Notes: generated by a model from the letters alone, not told the origin. A stretch of DNA of 21,636 nucleotides from Helicobacter sp. (GCA_029264655.1 JARHZY010000039.1:1-21636); one strand, 5' to 3'; counted from the first letter of the stretch, positions 7,782 to 16,157 are shown. A program made the numbers and translations.

Positions 7782-9032
7782 ATGCCATCAAGCAAAGAAA
7801 TATATAATACCATTACACCAAAAAAAGGAAAAAAGCATATTATTCGTATTGTATTCATAGTTGGGATAATGCTTTTTAGCATACTCTTATATTTTTTATT
7901 CAATGATTCTGAAAAAACCATTTATACAACAATAAAGCCCATAAAAGGAGAGATTACACAAAGTGTTTCAGCAACAGGCACACTTTCACCAACAAATGAA
8001 GTAGAAATAGGAAGCCAAATCTCTGGAACAATTTATAAACTTTATGTAGAAGTAAATGATGTTGTGCAAAAAAATCAGATTCTAGCAGAAATTAATCCCA
8101 ACAAACTTCATCAAGCAAAAGAAGGCTATGAAGCACAATTGCAATCTGCTATCGCAACACTTGAAGCTTCAAAAGTAACAATGGAGCAAAAAAAATGGAA
8201 TTATGAACAACAACAAAAGCTTTATGAAGCAACAAATGGACGCTCACCATCGCAACTTGAATTACAAACTGCAAAAATGGATTATCTCTCTGCAAAGGCT
8301 GATATGAAAATCAAACAAGCAAGTATAAGTCAGATTGCTACAAATCTTAAATCATCAAAAATAGATTTACAAAATGCAATTATTCGCAGTCCTATTGATG
8401 GTATCATTTTAGAACGCAGTATTAGTTTAGGGCAAACCGTTGCAGCAAGTTTCCAAACGCCAACACTTTTTAAACTTGCACAAAACCTTAAAGAAATGAA
8501 TTTAGTTGTCAATATTTCAGAATCTGATATTGGTAAAGTAAGGTCTGGACAAGATGTAAGTTTTAATGTAGATGCATATCCTAACCAAGAGTTTCATGCG
8601 AAAGTGGATAGAGTAAATTTTGCAGCTACAACAACAGATAATATCACAAGCTATGAAACAACAATTTATGTTAATAATGAAAATTTACTTTTAAAGCCGG
8701 GTATGAACGCTACCGCCTTTATCCAAGTTGCAAATGAAAAAGATACACTTTTAGTGCCTGTTGCTGCTATATTTTATAATCCAGAAACACATAACACAAA
8801 AAAAGATATAAAAAAATCTTCTAATCCGCTTATGATGGGTTCATCAATGCGTCAAAGACGCGAAAAAACAATTAATAAAAATACAAATGGAACAATGGGC
8901 GAAGTTTGGGTGCTTGAAAATGGTATCCCAATAGCAATCCCAGTAACTATAGGTATTTCAGATTCTAAAATGGTTGCGATTAAGGGTGATGGCATTACCC
9001 AAGATACATTAATTATCACTGATTCGCACTAA
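7782..9032 (+). CDS. MacA-type periplasmic adaptor (HlyD/RND membrane fusion protein)
   Basis: Adaptor that bridges an inner membrane pump and the outer membrane channel encoded just upstream. A short cytoplasmic N-terminus precedes a membrane anchor at about 19-41. GEITQSVSATGTLSPTNEVEIGSQISG is the adaptor N-terminal strand plus first lipoyl half (about 56-106), a coiled-coil hairpin follows to about 200, and IIRSPIDGIILERSISLGQTV is the second lipoyl half. A beta-barrel and membrane-proximal domain follow; the latter carries a basic Asn/Lys/Met-rich insertion near 335-370. At 416 residues it is longer than E. coli MacA (371). MacA normally works with the ABC transporter MacB, but no macB follows: the next gene is a convergent helicase 37 nt away. 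Start supported by AAAGGA 6 nt upstream. MacA-like by architecture; an RND-type partner cannot be excluded. Confidence 0.87.
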   Translation: MPSSKEIYNTITPKKGKKHIIRIVFIVGIMLFSILLYFLFNDSEKTIYTTIKPIKGEITQSVSATGTLSPTNEVEIGSQISGTIYKLYVEVNDVVQKNQILAEINPNKLHQAKEGYEAQLQSAIATLEASKVTMEQKKWNYEQQQKLYEATNGRSPSQLELQTAKMDYLSAKADMKIKQASISQIATNLKSSKIDLQNAIIRSPIDGIILERSISLGQTVAASFQTPTLFKLAQNLKEMNLVVNISESDIGKVRSGQDVSFNVDAYPNQEFHAKVDRVNFAATTTDNITSYETTIYVNNENLLLKPGMNATAFIQVANEKDTLLVPVAAIFYNPETHNTKKDIKKSSNPLMMGSSMRQRREKTINKNTNGTMGEVWVLENGIPIAIPVTIGISDSKMVAIKGDGITQDTLIITDSH

Positions 9033-9069
9033 AAACAACGAATATAGTTTTATAAACTAAGATTAATGC

Positions 9070-10836
9070 TTATAAAGGAATAAGTGGGTATGGCTTTGCA
9101 TTCTGCAGTAATGCACCAATAAATTGTGTTTGCTTATATTTCCAAAATCTATAATCACAAACAATTATTAGTCGCTTTTTTAAGCGACTCACTGCTACAT
9201 TTAAAGCAAATAACGCTGCTTTATTATGAGAATCTGTCATGTATTTACTATATTTTACTGGAGATAGAATAATGGTATCAAACTCTTTACCCTGTGATTT
9301 ATGGATAGTAAAAACATTATGCTTATTCGCTCCTTTAGCAACTAAAAGACGTTGTTGGTCGCGGAATGGAGTTAAGATAGCATAATTATCAGACATAGTG
9401 CGTATAAGCATTATAATAGCATTGACTTCACCTAGATTTTCATTGCGTGGATTATGGGGGTTATATTGGTAGTTAGGTCCAAACATAAGACTATCAATAT
9501 AATAAAGTTCTGTTGGCAATCCAACTCCACGCAAACCATTACAATAAACATGCTTGTCTAATACTTGTGCAAGATTATCGCCATAACGATGCGTTGTAGT
9601 AAGCTTATAATGTGCGATGGCATCAAATGCCATATCATCGTGATTATTTTTTGTATGTAATATCTGATGTGCATCAAAGAAAGCTTCTAAAAACAATGTA
9701 TTCAGATTCCATACGCATGCAGCATGATTCTTATTTTTAATCAATGAATCTTCCATAAGGCATATTGGCATTAATTGCTTATGGTCTCCAAGTAATGTAA
9801 TTGGCACATTTAACGAAAGTGGAGCAATGAGTTTAATAAGTGGCGAAAAAGCACATTCATCAAGAAAAATATGTGCAAAATCTAAATCACGAAGTTGTGC
9901 ATAACGTTTCACAAAACTATCCAAAGTTACGCCAATAATAAGACATTCTTGCAAACGTTCCATTAATGTTTGCGGTTTAAATAAGCTTAATTGCTCCTCC
10001 TCTTTCTCATCAGACTGCAAGCACACATCAGGAAAATTTTGCAAAAAATCGCTACTTGGCATTCCTAAACGCAAAAATTTATACCGCTGTAATCCTTTTT
10101 TATCACCCTGTGTTATTAAAGCAATAAAGATTTGTTCTAGTGCAGTATTTGTAGGTGCAAGTATCAATGCTTTTTTATGTTGCATAATAAGATTAAGCAA
10201 GCAAGTAAAAAGCACAACTTGCGTTTTACCACTCCCACTAATCCCCCAAATATAACTTATAGAATGCGTAAAAATACCTTGTATAGCTGTCTTTTGTTCT
10301 TGGTTGATATAGGAATCTAAATGTATTTTAAGCGGTATAGGCTTTTTTTGTGGCAATGCAAGGTGTAGTGCATCTTGTGTGCAAAAATCTTTTATATTTT
10401 TGACAAGAAATTTTAAATCACTAAAAACTTTAAGGTGTGGAGGCACATGTTTTTTGCCATTATTGCCAATAAGGTATGCTAATATTGAATGTATATTAAG
10501 TTCAATAGAAAGTTCTATTGCATTTTGTTGTGCCTTTTGCATAAAAGTATCTACAAGTTTTTGCAATAATGAATCATGGAATTGTAGTTTTAAAACTCTT
10601 GTGAGTTCATTGAAACTCTTTTCTTGAAAACTATCTATATCAATCATATAATCATAGATATATAATTGCAAAAAATCTGTTGTAAGCAATGTGCGCTCAA
10701 GCCCAAGCAAAAGTATATTATGTCGTTCTATACGCACATCTAGTATTGGTATTTCTTCTATACCTAAATTATTTTGCTCTAAATGTTCTAAATAGCTTGT
10801 TGCCCCTTGTATAAGATATTGTTGTAATATTTGCAT
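9070..10836 (-). CDS. Superfamily 1 DNA/RNA helicase (UPF1/RecD2-like ATPase)
   Basis: A P-loop helicase with all core motifs in order: Q-like NQEQKTAI at 178-185, Walker A GISGSGKT at 198-205, motif Ia LILAPTNTALEQ near 224-235, Walker B LDECAFS at 325-331, motif III GDHKQL at 350-355, THRYGD near 415, motif V FTIHKSQGKEFD at 509-520, and motif VI NVAVSRLKKRLIIV at 546-559. This is the AAA_11/AAA_12 (UvrD-like C-terminal) arrangement. DECAFS replaces the more usual DEASQ/DEAAQ. Residues 1-170 have no domain I can name. The acidic loop around 276-284 (DEKEEEQ) splits Ia from II. It may act in DNA repair or RNA handling; the sequence does not say which. It is last in a co-directional run after the amidotransferase (77-nt gap), and converges on the adaptor gene. 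Confidence 0.85.
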   Translation of the reverse strand: MQILQQYLIQGATSYLEHLEQNNLGIEEIPILDVRIERHNILLLGLERTLLTTDFLQLYIYDYMIDIDSFQEKSFNELTRVLKLQFHDSLLQKLVDTFMQKAQQNAIELSIELNIHSILAYLIGNNGKKHVPPHLKVFSDLKFLVKNIKDFCTQDALHLALPQKKPIPLKIHLDSYINQEQKTAIQGIFTHSISYIWGISGSGKTQVVLFTCLLNLIMQHKKALILAPTNTALEQIFIALITQGDKKGLQRYKFLRLGMPSSDFLQNFPDVCLQSDEKEEEQLSLFKPQTLMERLQECLIIGVTLDSFVKRYAQLRDLDFAHIFLDECAFSPLIKLIAPLSLNVPITLLGDHKQLMPICLMEDSLIKNKNHAACVWNLNTLFLEAFFDAHQILHTKNNHDDMAFDAIAHYKLTTTHRYGDNLAQVLDKHVYCNGLRGVGLPTELYYIDSLMFGPNYQYNPHNPRNENLGEVNAIIMLIRTMSDNYAILTPFRDQQRLLVAKGANKHNVFTIHKSQGKEFDTIILSPVKYSKYMTDSHNKAALFALNVAVSRLKKRLIIVCDYRFWKYKQTQFIGALLQNAKPYPLIPL

Positions 10837-10897
10837 GGTTATACTCTTTTATTTTTATGGTATTGTATCATGATTTTTCGCATTTTTATCTTTGTGG

Positions 10898-10916
10898 TTT
10901 ATACCCCTAGATTCTA
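10898..10916 (+). repeat. Repeated intergenic motif, copy 1
   Basis: TTTATACCCCTAGATTCTA, nearly identical to the sequence at 15646-15663 (one extra C here). It spans the stop codon of the minus-strand amidotransferase gene, so it would lie at that gene's 3' end. It includes the otherwise rare CTAG. Confidence 0.5.
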
Positions 10917-11483
10917 AATGTTATAATCTTCTAAAGTAAAAAAGTTTTGCAAGAGTTTTTTTCCTTGTTGTTGTAAAATAGATTCTGGATGGAATTGAAA
11001 ACCATAAGTTTGGTATTTATTTGCCTGTAATGCCATAACAACACCATCATCGCTATATGCCAATGCACTACAATCCCCTAGCTTACTTACATGCAATGAA
11101 TGATAACGAGCAACTTGTAATGGTGTATTTATACCATAAAAAAGTGGATGTTGCTTGAAAGATATAGTAGCAACTTTTCCATGTTGTGGTGCTTGCATAG
11201 GTGTTACTTCGCCACCAAATACATGGGCAATACATTGGTGTCCAAGACAAATACCTAGAATCTTTTTTAATGGGGCAAAATGTTTGATTGCTTGCAAGCA
11301 AATACCTGATTGTAGGGGATGGCTTGGACCAGGGGCAATAATAATAGCATGGAAAGCTATATTTTGTATATCTGCTAGAGTGCAATCATTACGCAAGATA
11401 CACACTTCTATCCCAATATCACGCAACAAATAAACAACATTATGCGTAAATGAATCATAATTATCAATTAAAACAGCACGCAT
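10914..11483 (-). CDS. Class I glutamine amidotransferase, aminodeoxychorismate/anthranilate synthase component II
   Basis: The subunit takes ammonia from glutamine for 4-amino-4-deoxychorismate (folate) or anthranilate (tryptophan) synthesis by a chorismate-binding partner. The triad is complete: nucleophile C79 in GICLGHQ, H165 and E167 in QFHPES. The N-terminal IDNYDSFTHNVVYLL and the oxyanion loop IIAPGPSHP are typical of PabA/TrpG. At 189 residues it is a stand-alone domain, not a TrpG-TrpD fusion. No trpE, pabB or other trp gene lies in the window, so PabA and TrpG roles cannot be separated; an isolated copy may serve both. Start at 11483 has GAGAAG about 9 nt upstream. It lies 27 nt after the RCK-domain gene and probably shares its transcript. 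The stop codon overlaps a repeated motif at 10898-10916. Confidence 0.9.
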   Translation of the reverse strand: MRAVLIDNYDSFTHNVVYLLRDIGIEVCILRNDCTLADIQNIAFHAIIIAPGPSHPLQSGICLQAIKHFAPLKKILGICLGHQCIAHVFGGEVTPMQAPQHGKVATISFKQHPLFYGINTPLQVARYHSLHVSKLGDCSALAYSDDGVVMALQANKYQTYGFQFHPESILQQQGKKLLQNFFTLEDYNI

Positions 11484-11510
11484 ATTATTTTACTTCTCAT
11501 TGCAACATAA

Positions 11511-13013
11511 TTATTCATTAATAGGGAGAAAAAGTTGAGGATTCTCATTATACATACAAACAATGGATTCAAATTGTGTGCGTATATATGCCATAAATCT
11601 TGAACGCGTGATTGCCACACGAAAAGGAATGAAATGTAAAACCGGTTGCCCTAAGCCTTGTATATAAAAAATAGGATTATCTGCATTGCTATGTTCAATT
11701 GTATATTTACGTTCAAAAATACGCGAAAGATTCTCAAATTCTTCATCAATTGCGTGAGCAAAATGACTATCTGGTTCAAAGTCATATACACGCACATTAA
11801 GATTTAATTGCTTACTTATATCAAAAATAAGTGTTGAAATATTAGAATCGCGGTGTTCATCTCCTGCGGTAACAAGCAAACTTGCTACGACATTTGGCGG
11901 ATAAAGCATTTTATTTTGTGTATAAAGTGCCTTCTTGGGTAATGTATAATCATAGTTGTCTGGTCGCAAAGAATGCATACCTATTTTTAAAACAGGTAAT
12001 TTACTCTCCCATAATGCCCTACGATACGCTCGCTTTGCAAAAATCTCTTGGCTTACTACGATAAATCCCACTTTTTCATTCATTTTGTTATATAAGGTTT
12101 GCTCAAAATTTAAATTCTCATAATCAATTATTACAACAATATCTCGTTGGTTTAGTTGTTCAATTTCTTGTATTGTTGCGAAATCTGTAGCATGCAATAC
12201 TTTAATAGTAAGGCTTGTACTTTTTAAATGCCTATGCAAATAGATAGCTTCTTTACAATCATGTAAAATTGCTTCTTTTTCTTGCAATCGCATATCAATA
12301 ATAAGACACATATCTCGTCCAAAAGGTGCAGGAAATTGTCCCATATCTGATTTAATCTGATTATAAATCATACGCATTACTTGCGGTTCTCCAACCACAA
12401 GTAAAACATCACCCGGATAAATTATAGCACGTGAAGTAGCAAGTTGGAATTTATTGGCACGATATATTCCTACAATACGCCATCCTGTTTGCTTTATGGT
12501 ATGAATTTGACGATACGCAAAAATACTGCCACTTGGCACGCCAATTTCCATAACTTCACCTTGTTCTAAACCAAAACCACGCGGAATAACAGGAACATTT
12601 GGCATACGCAACAAAAGCCTTGAAGCAACCGCATTTGTTTCCGCTATAATCACTAATGATTCATCGCGTTTTTTAGTATTCTCATAAGAAATTTCTGGAG
12701 CATGTATGCTACGGACAATACGGCTTTTTTTATAGTTTTTACGCAAATATTCATAGACAACATCACCTTCTTGCTCATTCTGCAACACAATAAAAGCATC
12801 ACTAATATCTTTATCTGCTAAACAAGAATCAAGTCGAAAAGCTGATGTATAATCGCATTCGTAAAAACAGAATGTATTTGGTATGTTTTTTGGCAAAAAA
12901 CGAGTATCCTTATAAAGAACAATATAAAAATTGTTACTTGAATAATCATCAAGCACTTTACGCACAAAATGTAGTGCAATATCACCATCGGCTACAATAA
13001 GTACATGCTTCAT
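11511..13013 (-). CDS. RCK/TrkA-domain protein, conserved in epsilonproteobacteria, function unknown
   Basis: Residues 1-110 look like a TrkA-N/RCK nucleotide-binding fold (MKHVLIVADGDIALHFVRKVL, then alternating strands), though the classical GxGxxG loop is not preserved (VADGDIA). Residues 145-210 match the TrkA-C (RCK_C) domain: EVMEIGVPSGS, TGWRIVGIYR, AIIYPGDVLLVVGE. The last 290 residues look like a second alpha/beta part with no motif I can name; no membrane segment is visible, so it is a soluble protein. RCK domains usually gate K+ channels or transporters by binding nucleotides or ions. I recall a similar family annotated as TrkA-domain (COG3400-like) in Campylobacter and Helicobacter. 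Start at 13013 follows GAAGGGA. It heads the run with the amidotransferase and the helicase, and is divergent from ilvB; no K+ transporter gene is near. Confidence 0.8.
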   Translation of the reverse strand: MKHVLIVADGDIALHFVRKVLDDYSSNNFYIVLYKDTRFLPKNIPNTFCFYECDYTSAFRLDSCLADKDISDAFIVLQNEQEGDVVYEYLRKNYKKSRIVRSIHAPEISYENTKKRDESLVIIAETNAVASRLLLRMPNVPVIPRGFGLEQGEVMEIGVPSGSIFAYRQIHTIKQTGWRIVGIYRANKFQLATSRAIIYPGDVLLVVGEPQVMRMIYNQIKSDMGQFPAPFGRDMCLIIDMRLQEKEAILHDCKEAIYLHRHLKSTSLTIKVLHATDFATIQEIEQLNQRDIVVIIDYENLNFEQTLYNKMNEKVGFIVVSQEIFAKRAYRRALWESKLPVLKIGMHSLRPDNYDYTLPKKALYTQNKMLYPPNVVASLLVTAGDEHRDSNISTLIFDISKQLNLNVRVYDFEPDSHFAHAIDEEFENLSRIFERKYTIEHSNADNPIFYIQGLGQPVLHFIPFRVAITRSRFMAYIRTQFESIVCMYNENPQLFLPINE

Positions 13014-13327
13014 ACATTCCCTTCTCTCAATACAATATAATTAGTTGGCTAGATACAAAAATCTAAGATTCCCAATATTCTTGCTTTTTGACAATATATC
13101 TTCAATAAAAAATTATCAAAAGCCATAGCAACAAATCCAACCAATAGTGTTAAAAGTATGTATTATAGCACAAAAAAAGTATTGGGATAACACCTATATG
13201 TAAATTCACCATAAGTGCGGTATTTTTTATTTTAGTATATTCATGATAAAATACTTGACAACTTTAGAAAAAAGTTGTATATAATATAGCTTTTTATTTC
13301 ATGGTATTATGTTTTTAAAGGAATAAT
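13014..13327. other. Divergent intergenic region between the RCK-domain gene and ilvB
   Basis: 314 bp, AT-rich. The right end carries the ilvB promoter described separately. The left end must drive the minus-strand RCK-domain gene, but I see only AT-rich stretches there with no clear -10/-35 pair. A second plus-strand -10-like TATTAT lies near 13161. No leader peptide rich in Leu, Ile or Val codons was found ahead of ilvB, so there is no sign of classical attenuation. Confidence 0.6.
13255..13285 (+). promoter_or_regulatory. ilvB promoter with inverted-repeat operator filling the spacer
   Basis: A perfect -35 TTGACA (13255-13260) is followed after 17 nt by TATATA (13278-13283), which overlaps TATAAT (13280-13285). 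The spacer is occupied by a perfect 8-bp inverted repeat: ACAACTTT (13258-13265) and AAAGTTGT (13271-13278), 5 nt apart, touching both promoter boxes. Such placement fits a repressor site (inference). The transcript would begin near 13292, with a leader of about 35 nt ending in AAAGGA before the ilvB ATG. Confidence 0.65.
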
Positions 13328-15109
13328 ATGATAAAGCAGCAAATAAATGGCTCAAGAATGCTTATTGAAGCACTACATTTAGAGGGTGTATCTGTAATTT
13401 TTGGCTATCCGGGTGGAGCTGTCCTTAATATTTATGATGAAATATATAAACAAACTTATTTTCGTCATATTTTAACACGGCACGAACAAGCAGCAGTCCA
13501 TGCTGCCGATGGGTATGCACGTGCATCTGGTAAAGTCGGTGTTGCCATTATTACTTCTGGACCCGGTTTTACAAATGCTGTTACTGGTATTGCAACAGCA
13601 TTTACAGATTCTATCCCGCTTGTAGTTATTAGCGGGCAAGTCCCTTTAGCACAGATTGGCACAGATGCATTTCAAGAAATTGATGCTGTTGGAATTTCGC
13701 GTCCCTGCACAAAACATAATTATCTTGTGAAAAGTATTGAGGAATTACCTCGTATTTTGAAAGAAGCGTTTTATATCGCAAGAAGTGGGCGACCCGGACC
13801 TGTTTTAATTGATTTACCAAAAGATATTAGTGCTCAAGTGGGGGAATTTAGCTATCCAAATAGCATTTCACTCGCAAGTTATAAACCAACAACAAAAGGT
13901 AATGCAAAACAGATCAAAAAACTTGCAAATGCAATATTAGAAGCACATAATCCATTATTTTATATTGGTGGTGGTGCTGTTATTGCAAATAGCCATGACT
14001 ACATAAAAAAACTACTTGCAATCACGCAAATTCCAAGTGTAGAAACACTTATGGCACGTGGGATAACACAAGGAGATTCAAATTTTTTAGGTATGCTTGG
14101 CATGCATGGCACTTATGCAGCCAATATGGCAACAAGTGAATGCGACTTATTAATTAGTCTTGGAGCACGTTTTGATGATAGAGTAACAGGCAAAGTAAGT
14201 GAATTTGCAAAATTTGCAAAAATTGCACATATTGATATTGATCCAAGCTCTATTGGCAAAATAATTGATGTGAATTATCCAATTGTTGGTGATTTGAATC
14301 TCGTTTTACAAGAACTTATTAAAGAATTACAAGATAAAGTTTTAACACCAGAAGTAAGCAATGAACGCACAGCATGGCTTGCAAAGCTAAAAAAATGGAG
14401 CAATGCACATCCATTACGCTATCAAGATGATATGCTAGATTCCAATACAATGGCAAATAGCAATGCAACTACAACGCAAAACACACAAAAGCAAGCCAAT
14501 CTAAAACCTCAATGGGTGATTGAAGAGGTAGGTAGAATGCTTGGGGAACATGCAGTAATTACAACTGATGTCGGGCAACACCAAATGTGGGTGGCACAAT
14601 TCTATCCTTTTAGCACAAAACGTCAATTTATTACAAGTGGGGGACTTGGCACTATGGGCTTTGGTATGCCAGCAAATATGGGGGTTGCGATTGCATTAGA
14701 AGAGATAAATACATGCACAAATAAACAAAAATATGCACTCAATTTTAGTGGTGATGGCGGAATCTTAATGAATATACAAGAACTTATGACTTGTATAGAA
14801 TCTAATATTAAGACAATTAACATTATACTTAATAATGGCTATTTGGGCATGGTGAAACAATGGCAGGAATTTTTTTATGAAAAAAGACTTTCGCATGTGC
14901 ATCTTACACAGCCAAACTTTAAATTGTTGGCAGAAAGTTTTGGTGCATTAGGCTTAGAAGCACATGATAAAGAAAGTTTTAAGGACGCACTAAAGCAAGC
15001 TATTGATAGCCCTAAAGTTAGCCTCATTAATGTTTGTGTTGATAAAGATGAAATTGTTTTGCCAATGGTGCCCGGCGGTAATCCACTCTATAAAATGATA
15101 TTAGAATAA
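13328..15109 (+). CDS. ilvB: Acetolactate synthase large (catalytic) subunit
   Basis: A thiamine diphosphate and FAD enzyme that condenses two pyruvates to acetolactate, or pyruvate with 2-oxobutyrate, the first common step of valine, leucine and isoleucine synthesis. N-terminal PYR domain: GYPGGAVLNIYDE, catalytic E53 in RHEQAAVHAADGYARASG, and SGPGFTNAVTG. Central FAD-linked domain: LGMLGMHGTYAAN, ISLGARFDDRVTGK. C-terminal PP domain: TDVGQHQMWVAQFY, SGGLGTMGFGMPA, and the ThDP/Mg motif GDGG (475-478) ending at NN (502-503), then GYLGMVKQWQ. A polar Asn/Thr/Gln-rich linker at about 371-392 looks like a lineage-specific insertion between domains. 593 residues is slightly above the family norm because of it. 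Start supported by AAAGGA 6 nt upstream. The small subunit follows 11 nt downstream. Confidence 0.97.
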   Translation: MIKQQINGSRMLIEALHLEGVSVIFGYPGGAVLNIYDEIYKQTYFRHILTRHEQAAVHAADGYARASGKVGVAIITSGPGFTNAVTGIATAFTDSIPLVVISGQVPLAQIGTDAFQEIDAVGISRPCTKHNYLVKSIEELPRILKEAFYIARSGRPGPVLIDLPKDISAQVGEFSYPNSISLASYKPTTKGNAKQIKKLANAILEAHNPLFYIGGGAVIANSHDYIKKLLAITQIPSVETLMARGITQGDSNFLGMLGMHGTYAANMATSECDLLISLGARFDDRVTGKVSEFAKFAKIAHIDIDPSSIGKIIDVNYPIVGDLNLVLQELIKELQDKVLTPEVSNERTAWLAKLKKWSNAHPLRYQDDMLDSNTMANSNATTTQNTQKQANLKPQWVIEEVGRMLGEHAVITTDVGQHQMWVAQFYPFSTKRQFITSGGLGTMGFGMPANMGVAIALEEINTCTNKQKYALNFSGDGGILMNIQELMTCIESNIKTINIILNNGYLGMVKQWQEFFYEKRLSHVHLTQPNFKLLAESFGALGLEAHDKESFKDALKQAIDSPKVSLINVCVDKDEIVLPMVPGGNPLYKMILE

Positions 15110-15120
15110 TAAGGAAAAAT

Positions 15121-15585
15121 ATGCAAAAACGAATTATTTGTATTACTGTTGTTAATGAACATAGCGTATTGGCTCGTATTTCTGGATTATTTGCAGGAAG
15201 AGGCTATAATATTGATAGTTTAACTGTTGCTCCTTTGCCTGATAATAATCTTTCAAGAATTACAATTACTACACGTGGTGATGAGAGAGTGTTAGAACAA
15301 ATTATCAAGCAACTTCATAAACTTATACCTGTGCTTAATGTTGTAGAGCATAGCGACCTTGTTACACAAGAAATTGTGCTTATTAAATTTGAAAATAATG
15401 AAAAAATTGGTGCAATTAGTGCACTTATTAATGCTTCGGGTGGCAAAATTGTAAGTTGGAATGAAAAAAACATTGTTTTTAGTGTAAGTGGTGAAACACA
15501 AATGATTAAAGATGTTATTACTTCATTACATAATTTTATGCCAAAGGAAATTGTGCGTAGCGGTGTCCTTGCTATTGAACGTTAA
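15121..15585 (+). CDS. ilvN: Acetolactate synthase small (regulatory) subunit
   Basis: This subunit activates the catalytic subunit and makes it sensitive to valine. The N-terminal ACT domain is clear: ITVVNEHSVLARISGLFAGRGYNIDSLTVAPLPDNNLSRITI (about residues 8-49), with the valine-site-like N12-E13 and the GLFAGRGYNIDSL turn. The second half (about 84-154) is the usual C-terminal domain, ending GVLAIER. At 154 residues it is of the ordinary IlvH/IlvN length. It begins 11 nt after the ilvB stop behind AAGGAA, so the two are translated from one message under the promoter near 13255. No clear terminator follows, but a motif shared with the end of the amidotransferase gene lies about 60 nt after the stop. 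Confidence 0.96.
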   Translation: MQKRIICITVVNEHSVLARISGLFAGRGYNIDSLTVAPLPDNNLSRITITTRGDERVLEQIIKQLHKLIPVLNVVEHSDLVTQEIVLIKFENNEKIGAISALINASGGKIVSWNEKNIVFSVSGETQMIKDVITSLHNFMPKEIVRSGVLAIER

Positions 15586-15645
15586 ACGCTTGTATATAGA
15601 ATCTTTATTATAGTGAGTAGTCTTAATTTACATAGTTATAATGTA

Positions 15646-15663
15646 TTTATACCCTAGATTCTA
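15646..15663 (+). repeat. Repeated intergenic motif, copy 2
   Basis: TTTATACCCTAGATTCTA, matching the sequence at 10898-10916 apart from one missing C. It lies 61 nt downstream of the ilvN stop, on the plus strand. Function unknown. Confidence 0.5.
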
Positions 15664-16128
15664 TTGATAATTATTTGAGATAAAGCAAAAAAGTTAAGGG
15701 TAAAGTTTTCTCATAAGTAAAATTAAATTATAAGAAACACACCAAAATAACAAATATATGCAATTTGATAGAATAACTTATACAATATATAATTACGTAT
15801 TTATTAGACACAATAAATGCTAAAGTAATTTGAATATAGTTGGGTATCTACTCTATCTTTTTTAGCATGCCAAAAAGTATGCTTATAACAACAAAATAAT
15901 ATAATCACTCTATTTTCTCACTACTAAAATATTATTTATACAAATGTTTTTTATGATGATTTAACTAGAGTATAAAATCATTTGGATAAGGTTATACTAT
16001 AGTCTGATTGCTTAAATATATAATATTCATAATTATAAAAGAAAATATATAAAAAAGAGATATAAAATCTTTAGTATATTTTGGTTACAATACTCCAATG
16101 AAAAGAGAGAATAATACAAGAGGATTTA

Positions 16129-16157
16129 TTGCATAGTAATCATATATTGTGTATAAT
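16129..16157 (+). promoter_or_regulatory. Promoter of the short efflux adaptor gene
   Basis: TTGCAT (16129-16134) and TATAAT (16152-16157) are separated by 17 nt, a good sigma-70 layout. The transcript would start near 16164 and carry a leader of about 67 nt before the ATG at 16231. Confidence 0.5.

Noticed and set aside
9045..9059. TAGTTT/AAACTA hairpin between the adaptor and helicase genes
   Set aside because: AT-only six-pair stem apart from one G-C, with no T run on either strand; too weak for a bidirectional terminator.
13141..13194. CCAATA, GTGTTA and their complements TATTGG, TAACAC upstream of ilvB
   Set aside because: The order is not nested, so no simple hairpin forms; lies well upstream of the promoter and may be coincidence.
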